Both the position numbers and the translations under genes were made by a program. From G020344215 sp039586575 (GTDB lineage Bacteria; Gemmatimonadota; Gemmatimonadetes; Palauibacterales; KS3-K002): a stretch of DNA of 64,000 nt. Position 1 is the stretch's first letter. Every line of letters begins with the position of its first letter. Shown here in pieces: positions 17,496 to 26,123 of this stretch. The stretch is taken from contig JBDHKD010000010.1 in assembly GCA_039586575.1 (NCBI GenBank), forward strand, positions 1 to 64,000. The letters are read 5' to 3'. Below the pieces are notes generated by a model. The model was not told the origin of the DNA. It did not search any database and was given only the letters and a program-made list of their open reading frames with translations.

Positions 17496-18706
17496 GGTCG
17501 AAACGCCTCGATCGGGTCAATTCGGCGTAGGCGGAGCAAGGGCAGGCAAGCCGCAAGTACGCCACTAATGAGGAAGAGGGGGAGAACGACGGCCAGATCG
17601 TGAACGCGGGGCGCGATCTCGACCGTGGGCACAGACCACCTAAGTACAGCATGCAGCGCCGAAGCCAGGACCGCCCCGGCGATTCCGCCGAGTACGACAA
17701 GCCAGGCTGCGTGCGCTACGACGCCAAGACCGACTGCGTGTGCGGGTGCTCCCATCGCGAGCAGCACGGAGATGTCCTGGCGTCGGTCCTCAACGGCCGC
17801 CTGCACCAATAGGGCTACAAGGACCGCAGCCGCCAGGATGCCGACACCGGAAACCAAGAGCTGCATGGGGCGAAAGCCGGCGGCCACTTCACGCACGTTG
17901 TTCTCCACGAACGCTTCCCGGGTGTAGACAGCGGTTTGCGGGAAGCGATCCGTGATTTGCCGAGCCATCTCCGCCGGCACGACCCCCGGGCGGAGCCCCA
18001 ATGCGACAAACGAGACCTGCCCACGGAAACCGGAGGTTCGTGCACCGGCGGCCGCATCGAAGAAAGCGAACTGGGTTGCGATCAGGTTGGTCCCACTCGT
18101 GAGACCGCTCAGCTCGAACGCGCTACCGTTGATGGAGACAGTGTCGCCGATCGCGAGGCCAAGCCGGTGCGCCGCCGCGCGGTCCAGAGCGACCTGGAAC
18201 GCACCTTGAGGTGCTGCACCCTCGTGTATGCGCGGTGGCCCGCCCAGACCATCGGGAGCGCGATAACCGATAGAAAGCAGGTTAATCGCTGGGCCGCGGC
18301 CGCTTGCTGCATTGGCATCAGGATTAACAGCGTTGTCTCCCGGTCGGGCTGCCACGAAGCCGCGGAGCAAGGGGCCGGCCTCGCGGACACCTGGCAGCGC
18401 GGCGATGCTGTCCACGATGTTTGCGGGCAGCAACGCGGAGGAGCGGATCAGATTATCGGTGCCGAGTGGGGCTACCCATAGGTCGATTGGTTCCGGCCCG
18501 ACGTAGGATCGCACGCCGGTTGTCAGTGCGCGATAGACGCCTATGAGCACGAGTACCATCAGCGTGCTTATCGCGATGCCCGAGGCTGCGACGATTGCAC
18601 GTACGAGACGATGGCGGAGCGCCTTGCGGATGAGGCGCGTTGAAGTCCGCCCATACCTGTCGGTCTCCGGGCCATCGCTTCGGGAGCGGCGCTCTGTAGT
18701 ACTCAT
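17492..18706 (-). CDS. FtsX-like ABC transporter permease
   Basis: 404 residues: N-terminal membrane helix (about residues 35-57), a large periplasmic domain, then three C-terminal helices and the FtsX-family tail LRLRRIDPIEAFRP. It is the permease partner of the ATPase at 16815-17495 and the first gene of the operon. The transported substrate may be a lipid given the BtaA-like gene downstream, but that is inference. Confidence 0.88.
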   Translation of the reverse strand: MSTTERRSRSDGPETDRYGRTSTRLIRKALRHRLVRAIVAASGIAISTLMVLVLIGVYRALTTGVRSYVGPEPIDLWVAPLGTDNLIRSSALLPANIVDSIAALPGVREAGPLLRGFVAARPGDNAVNPDANAASGRGPAINLLSIGYRAPDGLGGPPRIHEGAAPQGAFQVALDRAAAHRLGLAIGDTVSINGSAFELSGLTSGTNLIATQFAFFDAAAGARTSGFRGQVSFVALGLRPGVVPAEMARQITDRFPQTAVYTREAFVENNVREVAAGFRPMQLLVSGVGILAAAVLVALLVQAAVEDRRQDISVLLAMGAPAHAVGLGVVAHAAWLVVLGGIAGAVLASALHAVLRWSVPTVEIAPRVHDLAVVLPLFLISGVLAACLPLLRLRRIDPIEAFRP

Positions 18707-18727
18707 ACCTGCCGACGCACCGTTGCC

Positions 18728-20001
18728 GTGGATGAAGCCGCTGATATCCTTAACAAGTTAGCCTTTCGTGGGGCGAATTGCACACGCGACCTGGGACACG
18801 ACGTGACTAGGGCAGGGTGTCCAGTGCAAGCGCTGCAAACCTTCGAGGCCACCTACTACAACAGCTACGTGGCCCACGCTCCCATCGAACCCCATACGGC
18901 CGTCGCCGAGGTCAAGGAGGGTAGACTGACCGTCTGGTCATCCACGCAGGCACCGTTCAGCCAGCAACGGGCGATAGCCGCGGCGACCGGTTTCGGGCTC
19001 GAGGACGTGCGGGTCATCACCCCGTACGTGGGGGGCGGATTCGGTGGCAAGGTGCCGGGGTTGCAGGCGGTCGAGGCGGCGCGCTTGGCCACGATCACCG
19101 GGAAGCCCGTACAGGTGGCCTGGACGCGGGCGGAGGAGTTCTTCTACGACACCTTCCGACCGGCTGCCGTGATCAAGGTCACCTCCGGGATCGATGCAGG
19201 TGGGAAGATCAGACTCTGGGACTACCAGGTGTACGGCGCCGGTACCCGCGGTTCCGACGTCATCTACGACGTTCCAAACCACAGTGTGCGAGTCTATGGC
19301 GAGTGGGGAAGGGCGCCGGCAGGGATGCATCCGTTCGCCGTCGGCGCCTGGCGCGCGCCGGGGGCCAACAGCAACCGCTTCGCGGCGGAACAGCAGATCG
19401 ACTTCATGGCGGCGGCGGTGGGCATGGACCCGCTGGAATTCCGTCTGCACAACACGACCGACCCGCGAATGCTGGCCACTCTGAATACGGTGGCCGACGC
19501 CTACGGCTGGGAGCCGTCAGTCGCGCCGCGCGGGAACGGGCGTGGCCGTGGTCTGGCTTGCGGAATGGATGCGGAGACCTACGTGGCCCTCATCGCCGAG
19601 GTCATCGTAGACTTCGAGACCGGGGTGGTGAAGGTGGACCGCATCGTCTGTGCCCAGGACATGGGGTCGTGGTCAACCCGGATGGCGCACGGATGCAGAT
19701 GGAGGGGTGCATCGCCATGGGATTGGGCTACGTGTTCGGTGAGGAGATCCGCTTCAGCGGCGGAGAGATCCTGGATTCGAACTTCGGAACCTACAGTGTG
19801 GCCCGCTTCTCATGGATGCCGCAGCGAATCGACACGGCGTTCGTCGCCAACAGCGGCTTACCGCCCAAGGGCGGCGGCGAGCCCGCGATCATCAACATGG
19901 GGGCCGTGGTCGCCAACGCGATCTTCGACGCCACCGGCGTGCGGATCTACCGGCTGCCGATGACGCCGGAACGGGTGCTGGCGGAGATCCGCGAGAGCTG
20001 A
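18728..20001 (+). pseudogene. xanthine/aldehyde dehydrogenase-type molybdopterin subunit, truncated and frameshifted
   Basis: Homology to the molybdopterin-binding subunit of molybdenum hydroxylases (isoquinoline 1-oxidoreductase beta type) begins near 18838 (EATYYNSYVAHAPIEPHTA) and includes PYVGGGFGGK and GAWRAPGANSNRFA. At about 19663 the frame changes: CAQDMG continues as VVVNPDGARMQMEG one frame over, exactly as if one G were missing from a G run. The catalytic Glu region survives (GLPPKGGGEPAI). Some 300 N-terminal residues of the usual ~700 are absent, and no Fe-S or FAD subunit gene is nearby. The remnant is probably non-functional. Confidence 0.75.
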
Positions 20002-20241
20002 CGCGGCCGCTTCACAGAAAGAAACCTGCGCTACCTCGGCGCGCGGCTCTGACCGTCGCAGCGCCTGTCAACGCAGCGAGTGTCGCTTGCCGCACGATGT
20101 GACGACTCGCATTATGGTGCGGGACGCTTCCCCAGACAGAGACGAGCCCTCGCCCCTGGCGGGAGACGCTATGCGTGTGTGTGGTGGGTCCGTGTGGAGA
20201 CTGGGATCAGCGCAGTTGGTCCGTCTACCAGGAGGAAACCT

Positions 20242-20835
20242 ATGTTTGGCCGCTCGCTGTTATTCGCCCTGCTCGCGGTGGCATTGGCAGGTTCGCCGCT
20301 GTCGGCACAGGAGACGTACCTTGGCGCGAGCGCGTTCGGCGGCGCTTTCTTCCCGACCGCCGACCTCGTCGCCGACGACGTGACACAGACGACCGGTTTC
20401 TCCTTCGGGGGGCGCTTGAGTCTGTGGCCGCTTCGGCGGTTCGCCGTCGAGCTGGAGGGCGCGTACGCGCTGAGCGACGTGGAAACCTTTGAGGCGAAGC
20501 AGTCGGGGTGGGTTGGGGCCTTCAGCATGAACCTCGTCTACTCGGTCATCAAGCCACCCCTGGAACCGCTCGACATCTATCTGTCCGGCGGCCTGGGTTT
20601 CGTCAAACGGGGTAGCGACTATTTCGATCAGGAGGACGATTACCAAGAGCTCACCGATGTGGCCGGCGTACTGGGGGCGGGAATCCGTTATGGGGTGGGG
20701 CGGAACCTGTACATCCGGGTGGATCTGAAGGACTACGTCTCCAAGTACCAGAAGCCATACGAGGAATCCCAATCACAACACGACCTGCTGGTCAACGCGG
20801 GTATCGAGCTGCGGGCGAAGATCGGCCCGTCGTGA
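20242..20835 (+). CDS. outer-membrane beta-barrel protein
   Basis: 197 residues from ATG 20242, preceded by a strong AGGAGGAAACC site. Signal peptide ends LSAQ. The rest alternates aromatic/hydrophobic strands (GFSFGGRLSLWPL, VELEGAYAL, DIYLSGGLGFVKRG, LYIRVDLKDYV) and closes with NAGIELRAK, typical of small 8-stranded OmpA/OmpW-like barrels. Function unknown. The 240-base gap upstream shows no other gene. Confidence 0.78.
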   Translation: MFGRSLLFALLAVALAGSPLSAQETYLGASAFGGAFFPTADLVADDVTQTTGFSFGGRLSLWPLRRFAVELEGAYALSDVETFEAKQSGWVGAFSMNLVYSVIKPPLEPLDIYLSGGLGFVKRGSDYFDQEDDYQELTDVAGVLGAGIRYGVGRNLYIRVDLKDYVSKYQKPYEESQSQHDLLVNAGIELRAKIGPS

Positions 20836-21061
20836 GCTTGTGCCGGCGTTTGCAGGCAAGTTCGGTGACGCGCTTGAACAACCGCCGGAAGAACGCCGGA
20901 TCCTCATAGCCGACGGCCCAGCTGATCTTGTCGATCGGCTCGTCGGTTCTCTCCAGCCGGCGCTTCGCCTCCTCGACACGCAAATGCTGCACGTAGGCGA
21001 TGGGGGAACAGCCCGTCGCCTTCGTGTAGCGACGCTTGAAGGTACGCTCGGCTATGCCGTA
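20836..21061 (-). pseudogene. AraC-family (GlxA-type) DNA-binding domain remnant
   Basis: The minus-strand frame reads YGIAERTFKRRYTKATG, then AYVQHLRVEEAKRRLERT and WAVGYEDPAFFRRLFKRVT: both helix-turn-helix motifs of an AraC-family regulator. No start codon or N-terminal domain precedes it, and the normal GAYRRRF ending is missing, so both ends are truncated. It converges on the outer-membrane protein gene. Confidence 0.65.
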
Positions 21062-21137
21062 TCTTGCCTGAGAGCTTTCCCGAGGCCAAGCAGCGATTAG
21101 CCGCCAACAGGTACCGAGTCAATCAGGGGAGGGTACC

Positions 21138-22805
21138 ATGGTTGCGGAGCCAAGGCGCAGCATCTCCCGAAGCGAATTCCTGAAGTTGGTTGGGGCGAGC
21201 ACGGCGGCGCTGGCGATCGACTGGCGCAAGCTGGAGGCCATGCCGACGGGGCCAAGGATCGATGAGGCGGGGCCCGTCGTAGTCATCGGCGGCGGCTTGG
21301 GCGGGCTGAGCGCTGCGGCTCACCTGGCTAGGCGTGGTGTGCCCGTCACCCTGGTCGAGCAGCATTTCAAGCCCGGAGGCTATGCCACGACCTTCGAGCG
21401 GGGGGACGGCAAGTTCGTCTTCGACGTGTCGCTCCACGCGACTTCCAGCGCGCGGGGCGGATTGTCACCGGCGCTCGAGGCGGCGGGGGTTCTCGATCAG
21501 ATCGAGACCGTGGAGTTGCCGGAGCTCTGCCGCATCATTAGCCCCGATCACGACCTCACCTGGCCACAACGCGACCCGGAGGCCGTCGTCGAGCAACTCG
21601 TCCAGCTCTTCCCTAATGAGCAGGAGGGCATCAGGAGCTTCTTCGACTACCAGATGGGCATCCTGGACGAAGCGATGAAGCCGTTCAACAGGGACTCCTG
21701 GTGGGCCAGGATGCTGTTCCCGCTCACCCATCGGAAGATGTGGAATGTCCGTAACAAGACGTTCGGCGATGTGCTGGACGATCACGTGCAAGATCCTAAG
21801 GTGCGCGGCATCCTCTCGGCGTTCTGGGGCTACTACGGCCTGCCACCGTCCAAGCTTTCGGGCTTCTACTATTGTGTCGCCACGTCTTCTTATCTGCGCT
21901 TCGGTGGCCACTACATCAAGCAGCGCTCCCAGGATTTGAGCGACGTGCTGATGACGTCGATCGAGACGAACGGTGGCCAGGTGTTGCTTGGGACGCGGGC
22001 CACAGGAATCACGACCGAGCGCGGCGCGGTGACAGGTGTGATGACCTCGGATGGCCGGCAAATCGAGGCGCGGGGTGTCATCTCGAACGCCAGCGTGCCG
22101 GAGACGGTGAAGATGCTGCGTGAAGCTGCGGGGCCGGGCGCCTTCGCGCAGGAAGCCGAAGAATACCTCGGCGACCTGGAGCCTCTTCGCCCTTCTATTT
22201 CTACGTTTCTCGTCTGGCTGGGGCTGAACCAGGAGATCCGCGGCAAGGTCGAGGGCTACGAGATCTTTGTCCAGAACGACTACGACCCCGAGAGGGCCTA
22301 CGCGGCTAGCCTCGCCTGTGATCCGTACGAAAGTGACTTCGGCGTCACCGTCTATGACAACGCCTTCCAGGGCTACTCGCGTCCCGGAACCTCGACGGTG
22401 GGGATCATCATGCTGAGCGGTTACGAGCCGTGGAAGCGATTCGCGGCGGACTACTTCGCTGGCAACAAGGACGAGTACCTGGCGGAGAAGGACCGAATCG
22501 CCCAAGCGCTGATCGATCGGGCCGCAGAGCGGGTGATCCCCGACCTGAGATCGATGATCGAGGTGGTGGAAGCGTCGACTCCACTGACCAACGTGCGCTA
22601 TACACGGAACCCCGAGGGCGCCATCTACGGCTACGAGCAGGTCTTGGAGAACGCCTACATGACCCGCCTGCCTATCGCGACCCCGATCCGGGGTCTCTAC
22701 TACGCCTCGGCCTGGACGAGCCCGGGCGGTGGATATCAACCGTGTCTGCAGGCGGGACTGGACGCTTCTGTGGCGCTCTTGAATGAGTGGGGGATCGGGC
22801 CGTAG
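21138..22805 (+). CDS. FAD-dependent phytoene-desaturase/retinol-saturase-like oxidoreductase
   Basis: 555 residues. The N-terminus SRSEFLKLVGASTAALAI resembles a weak Tat signal (Ser-Arg in place of Arg-Arg). The dinucleotide-binding motif is VVIGGGLGGLSAAAHLARRG, followed by ARGG- and substrate-type segments, and the FAD-binding C-terminus YYASAWTSPGGGYQPCLQAG. The CrtI/RetSat family desaturates or saturates isoprenoid double bonds, but no carotenoid genes are nearby. ATG 21138 follows AGGGGAGGGTACC. Confidence 0.8.
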   Translation: MVAEPRRSISRSEFLKLVGASTAALAIDWRKLEAMPTGPRIDEAGPVVVIGGGLGGLSAAAHLARRGVPVTLVEQHFKPGGYATTFERGDGKFVFDVSLHATSSARGGLSPALEAAGVLDQIETVELPELCRIISPDHDLTWPQRDPEAVVEQLVQLFPNEQEGIRSFFDYQMGILDEAMKPFNRDSWWARMLFPLTHRKMWNVRNKTFGDVLDDHVQDPKVRGILSAFWGYYGLPPSKLSGFYYCVATSSYLRFGGHYIKQRSQDLSDVLMTSIETNGGQVLLGTRATGITTERGAVTGVMTSDGRQIEARGVISNASVPETVKMLREAAGPGAFAQEAEEYLGDLEPLRPSISTFLVWLGLNQEIRGKVEGYEIFVQNDYDPERAYAASLACDPYESDFGVTVYDNAFQGYSRPGTSTVGIIMLSGYEPWKRFAADYFAGNKDEYLAEKDRIAQALIDRAAERVIPDLRSMIEVVEASTPLTNVRYTRNPEGAIYGYEQVLENAYMTRLPIATPIRGLYYASAWTSPGGGYQPCLQAGLDASVALLNEWGIGP

Positions 22806-22850
22806 CCGGTGACTACGGGAGGCCAGAGCTCGGTGGAGCGACTGGCGCCC

Positions 22851-22856
22851 TATCAT
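22851..22856 (+). promoter_or_regulatory. TATCAT -10-like box in a repeated GCCCTATCATCG motif
   Basis: The 12-base string GCCCTATCATCG occurs 44 bases before the C69 peptidase start and again before the M15 peptidase gene (from 24582). TATCAT matches the -10 consensus at 5/6. The second copy has a plausible TAGACG -35 at 17 bases; this one has no clear -35. Confidence 0.25.
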
Positions 22857-22894
22857 CGAGTATGCTCGCACTCGACCGAAGGGAGACAGCACCC

Positions 22895-24493
22895 ATGCAC
22901 CACCCAACCCGTAGACGTCTCCATATCGCTGGCCTGATCTCGATCGCCTTGTTCCCGCTGTTGGTAGGCCTGCCGGGCGGAGCCGACGACCCGGTCCGCT
23001 CGCAGGAATGCGTCCAGTGCGAGGGTTGCACCAGCATTCTGGTGGGCCGGCTCGCCTCGGAAGACGGCTCGACCATGACGAGCCACTCCTGCGATTCTGG
23101 GACCGACCGCACCTGGATCAGCATCGAGCCGCGACGCCGCCACGCGGCGGGCGCCATGGACACCCTGTGGATGGACGCGAAGCGGACGGGCGGGCCCGAG
23201 GACACCGACCGGATCCCTTGGGGCGCGATCCCCCAGGTGGCCGAGACCTGGAAGTTCATGAACGCGGCCTACCCGATCATGAACGAGCATCAGCTCGCCA
23301 TCGGCGAGACGACGACCGGGGGCAAGCGGGAGCTGAAGAGCAGTGAGGGCATCATAGACGCGCCCGAGCTGTATCGGCTCCTGCTACAGCGGGCTCGGAC
23401 CGCTCGTGAGGCGATCCGCATCGCGGATGAGCTGACCAAGGAGTACGGGTACAACGATTGGGGCGAGTGCTTCACCTTCGCCGATCCGCAGGAAGTGTGG
23501 TTCTTCGAGATTCTGGGGCCTGGCCGCGGAAAGGTCGGCGCGGTGTGGGCGGCCGTGCGCATCCCCGACGACCACGTGGCCGTGAGCGCGAACGCCCACC
23601 GCATCCTGGAGCTCGACCTGAACGACCCGGACCACTACCTGGCGTCGGAGAACGTTCACTCGCTAGCGCAGGAGATGGGGTGGTGGGACCCCGACAGCGG
23701 TGACCCCTTCCAGTTCGCTTACGCCTATGGCAGTCGCAGCAGCCTCTACTCGCGACGGCGCGAATGGCGAGCCCTCAGCCTCCTGGCTCCTTCACTAGAT
23801 CTGGATCCGAACTCCGAGAACTACCCCCTGTCGGTGAGGCCGGATGAGAAGGTCTCAGTTCAGGAGGTGCTGGCGATCTTTCGCGACACTTATGAGGATA
23901 CCCCCTTCGACATGACCCGGCGGCTGACGGTGGTGAACCGCGAAGGTGACACGGTGAAAAGCCCGGTGGCGAATCCGTTCATGAACGCCGACACGAGAGA
24001 CCTGCTCGGTGTCGAGCGGGAGCGCACCATCGCCTCTCCCTATGCCACCTACGTCCAGGTCACCCAGTCTCGTAGCTGGTTGCCCGACCCGCTCGGCGGC
24101 GTCGTTTGGCTGGGGTACGACAACCCGGCCACGACACCGCATATCCCCTTCTACATCGGCATTTCCCAGATGCCCGACTCCTATTTGGTGGATGGCCGCC
24201 GCGCCTTCCGGCGCGATTGCGCCTGGTGGGCGTTTCGTCGGGCCAGCAAGCTCTCGTACTTCCGCTACCAAGAGATGAATGGAGCGCTCGAGGAGATTTG
24301 GGAGCCGATCGAACGGGAGGCATTCGCCCGGCAGCCGTCGCTGGAGGAAGAAGCGCTCGAGCTCTATCGCAGGGACCCCGAGCTGGCAGAGGCGTTCCTC
24401 ACCGAGTACTGCCACGACCTGGCCGAGCGGACGGTCGAGCGCTACTGGCAGCTCGGGGACGAGCTGTGGACGCGCTTCAACCTGGGCTTCTAG
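22895..24493 (+). CDS. peptidase family C69 (dipeptidase)
   Basis: 532 residues from ATG 22895 with ribosome site AGGGAG. The signal peptide (about residues 1-30) is followed by ECVQCEGCTSILVGRLASED; the Cys in GCTS aligns with the N-terminal nucleophile exposed by autoprocessing in C69 peptidases. Further family landmarks are ETTTGGKRE and AVWAAVRIPDDHVAVSANA. Such enzymes cleave dipeptides, and this copy should act in the periplasm. The next genes encode an M15 carboxypeptidase and an MpaA-like amidase, suggesting degradation or recycling of peptidoglycan peptides. Confidence 0.85.
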   Translation: MHHPTRRRLHIAGLISIALFPLLVGLPGGADDPVRSQECVQCEGCTSILVGRLASEDGSTMTSHSCDSGTDRTWISIEPRRRHAAGAMDTLWMDAKRTGGPEDTDRIPWGAIPQVAETWKFMNAAYPIMNEHQLAIGETTTGGKRELKSSEGIIDAPELYRLLLQRARTAREAIRIADELTKEYGYNDWGECFTFADPQEVWFFEILGPGRGKVGAVWAAVRIPDDHVAVSANAHRILELDLNDPDHYLASENVHSLAQEMGWWDPDSGDPFQFAYAYGSRSSLYSRRREWRALSLLAPSLDLDPNSENYPLSVRPDEKVSVQEVLAIFRDTYEDTPFDMTRRLTVVNREGDTVKSPVANPFMNADTRDLLGVERERTIASPYATYVQVTQSRSWLPDPLGGVVWLGYDNPATTPHIPFYIGISQMPDSYLVDGRRAFRRDCAWWAFRRASKLSYFRYQEMNGALEEIWEPIEREAFARQPSLEEEALELYRRDPELAEAFLTEYCHDLAERTVERYWQLGDELWTRFNLGF

Positions 24494-24585
24494 GGAGGGG
24501 CGGCCGATCGGCTTTCACTTCGCGAGCCCTCTTGATGGCCGGGTGGGCTGTGCCACAGGGCATAGACGTCGCTACCCTCCAGCCC

Positions 24586-24591
24586 TATCAT
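24586..24591 (+). promoter_or_regulatory. possible promoter -10 for the M15/MpaA genes
   Basis: TATCAT lies at 24586-24591 within the repeated GCCCTATCATCG motif. TAGACG at 24563-24568, 17 bases upstream, matches the -35 consensus at 4/6. The M15 start is about 70 bases downstream. Confidence 0.3.
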
Positions 24592-24660
24592 CGGACTCGG
24601 CCTCGCCGCCCCGTGGGAACACGACGAGCCCATGAAAGTGGACACCAGTCCCCCGAGGAG

Positions 24661-25368
24661 ATGTCGAACTCCGCGACGGCTCTGCTGACCGGTCAGACGC
24701 AGCAGCACTTGTGCTCGGGCGCCGATGCCGAGTTGCTCGGTGTGCGCCTGCACCGTGACGTTGTGAGTGCGTTCCTACAGTTGCAGGACGAAGCGCGCAG
24801 CGCCGGCTTCGATCTCCAGATCCTCTCAGGCTTTCGCAGCTTCGAGCAGCAGCTCTCGATCTGGAACCGCAAAGCGACCGGCAAGCTCGCCGTGCTCGAC
24901 AGCGAGGCGGTGCCCTTGGACATCGAGCAGCTGAGCGAGGAGGAACTGGTCTTCGCGATCCTGCGTTGGTCCGCCCTGCCGGGCGCCTCACGGCACCATT
25001 GGGGTACCGATCTGGATGTCTACGACCTGGCTGCCCGGCCGGAAGGTTATGAGATCGAGCTCATACCGGAGGAAGTCGAGGCGGGCGGGATGTTCGGTCC
25101 CCTGCACGAGTGGCTGGACGGGAAGATCGCCGCCGACTCTGCGTTCGGTTTCTTTCGGCCCTACGACCAGGACCGGCTGGGTGTGGCGCCGGAGCGCTGG
25201 CACCTGAGCCATGCGCCCGTCGCCTCGGCCTACGAGCGCCAGCTCACGACCGGCATCCTGCGAGAGACCATCCAGCAGGCTGAGATCGAGCTCAAGGAAG
25301 TGGTGCTCGAGAATCTGGATGAGATCTATCGGCGCTTCGTAACCAACACGAAAAGGCCTCTCGCATGA
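24661..25368 (+). CDS. M15-family D-alanyl-D-alanine carboxypeptidase (VanY-like)
   Basis: 235 residues. Zinc-peptidase motifs: SGFRSFEQQLSIWNRKA, SRHHWGTDLDVYD (Zn ligands His and Asp) and PERWHLS (catalytic Glu, ligand His). No signal peptide is visible, so it may be cytoplasmic and act on recycled muropeptides. The ATG at 24661 sits directly after GAGGAG, unusually close for a ribosome site, so the true start is slightly uncertain. The stop overlaps the MpaA-like start by 4 bases (ATGA). Confidence 0.85.
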   Translation: MSNSATALLTGQTQQHLCSGADAELLGVRLHRDVVSAFLQLQDEARSAGFDLQILSGFRSFEQQLSIWNRKATGKLAVLDSEAVPLDIEQLSEEELVFAILRWSALPGASRHHWGTDLDVYDLAARPEGYEIELIPEEVEAGGMFGPLHEWLDGKIAADSAFGFFRPYDQDRLGVAPERWHLSHAPVASAYERQLTTGILRETIQQAEIELKEVVLENLDEIYRRFVTNTKRPLA

Positions 25369-26063
25369 ACCTCCGTCCTCGAGAAGAGCGCGGGACCATC
25401 CTCTGGGGTCCCGACAGGTACGGACGCTCTCACCTGGATATCCCGCTGGAGGTCTGGCACCCCAGTAGCCCCTGCAGACTCCTGATCTTCGCCGGCATCC
25501 ACGGCGAAGAACCGGAGACGACGTTCGCTCTGTCTCGTGCCCTGCGCCACCTGGCCGAACCGTCCCCGCACTGCGCGGTGGTCCTGGCCGCCAATCCCGA
25601 CGGGCTGATCCGTGGAACGCGGGGAAATGCTCGCGGCGTCGATCTCAACCGCAATTTCCCGACAGGAGACTGGAAGCCGGACCGGGTGCCTCATCGCGCC
25701 ACCATGGAAGAGCCGCGGGACGTCCTGTTGAGCCCGGGCCCGCAGCCCGCCTCCGAGCCCGAGACCCGGGCGCTCATCGGGCTGATCGACGAGCTAAGGC
25801 CGGAGACCGTGATTGCACTGCACGCCCCGCTGGCCTGCATCGACGACGCAAAACAAGGACCCCTGGCTCAGAGGCTGGCCCAGAGGACCGGCTTGCCCCT
25901 AGTGAAGGACGTCGGGTATCCAACGCCCGGCTCGTTCGGCACCTGGGGCGCCGAGCGGGGGATCGCGGTGATCACCTACGAGTTTCCGCTCGCGTCCACA
26001 GACGCGTTGGTCCGCGAGCATGTCCCCGTATTGGTGGAATTGCTCAGCGACGCGGACCTGTGA
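25365..26063 (+). CDS. mpaA: murein peptide amidase A-like M14 peptidase
   Basis: 232 residues. M14 zinc motif FAGIHGEEPET (HxxE), then the substrate-binding ARGVDLNRNFP and VIALHAPLACIDD (third Zn ligand His). TYEFPL holds the likely catalytic Glu. Characterised MpaA cleaves the gamma-D-Glu-diaminopimelate bond of murein tripeptide in the cytoplasm, matching the lack of a signal peptide. It is translationally coupled to the M15 gene. Confidence 0.85.
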   Translation: MNLRPREERGTILWGPDRYGRSHLDIPLEVWHPSSPCRLLIFAGIHGEEPETTFALSRALRHLAEPSPHCAVVLAANPDGLIRGTRGNARGVDLNRNFPTGDWKPDRVPHRATMEEPRDVLLSPGPQPASEPETRALIGLIDELRPETVIALHAPLACIDDAKQGPLAQRLAQRTGLPLVKDVGYPTPGSFGTWGAERGIAVITYEFPLASTDALVREHVPVLVELLSDADL

Positions 26064-26123
26064 GCAGCTTGCCCGTCTCGAGACCCTCTGTCGCTCGAAG
26101 CTCCGATTACCCGGGGATCTCTC

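Noticed and set aside
21465..22907. 480-codon minus-strand frame opposite the FAD oxidoreductase
   Set aside because: Composition typical of an antisense shadow; the FAD motifs are on the plus strand.
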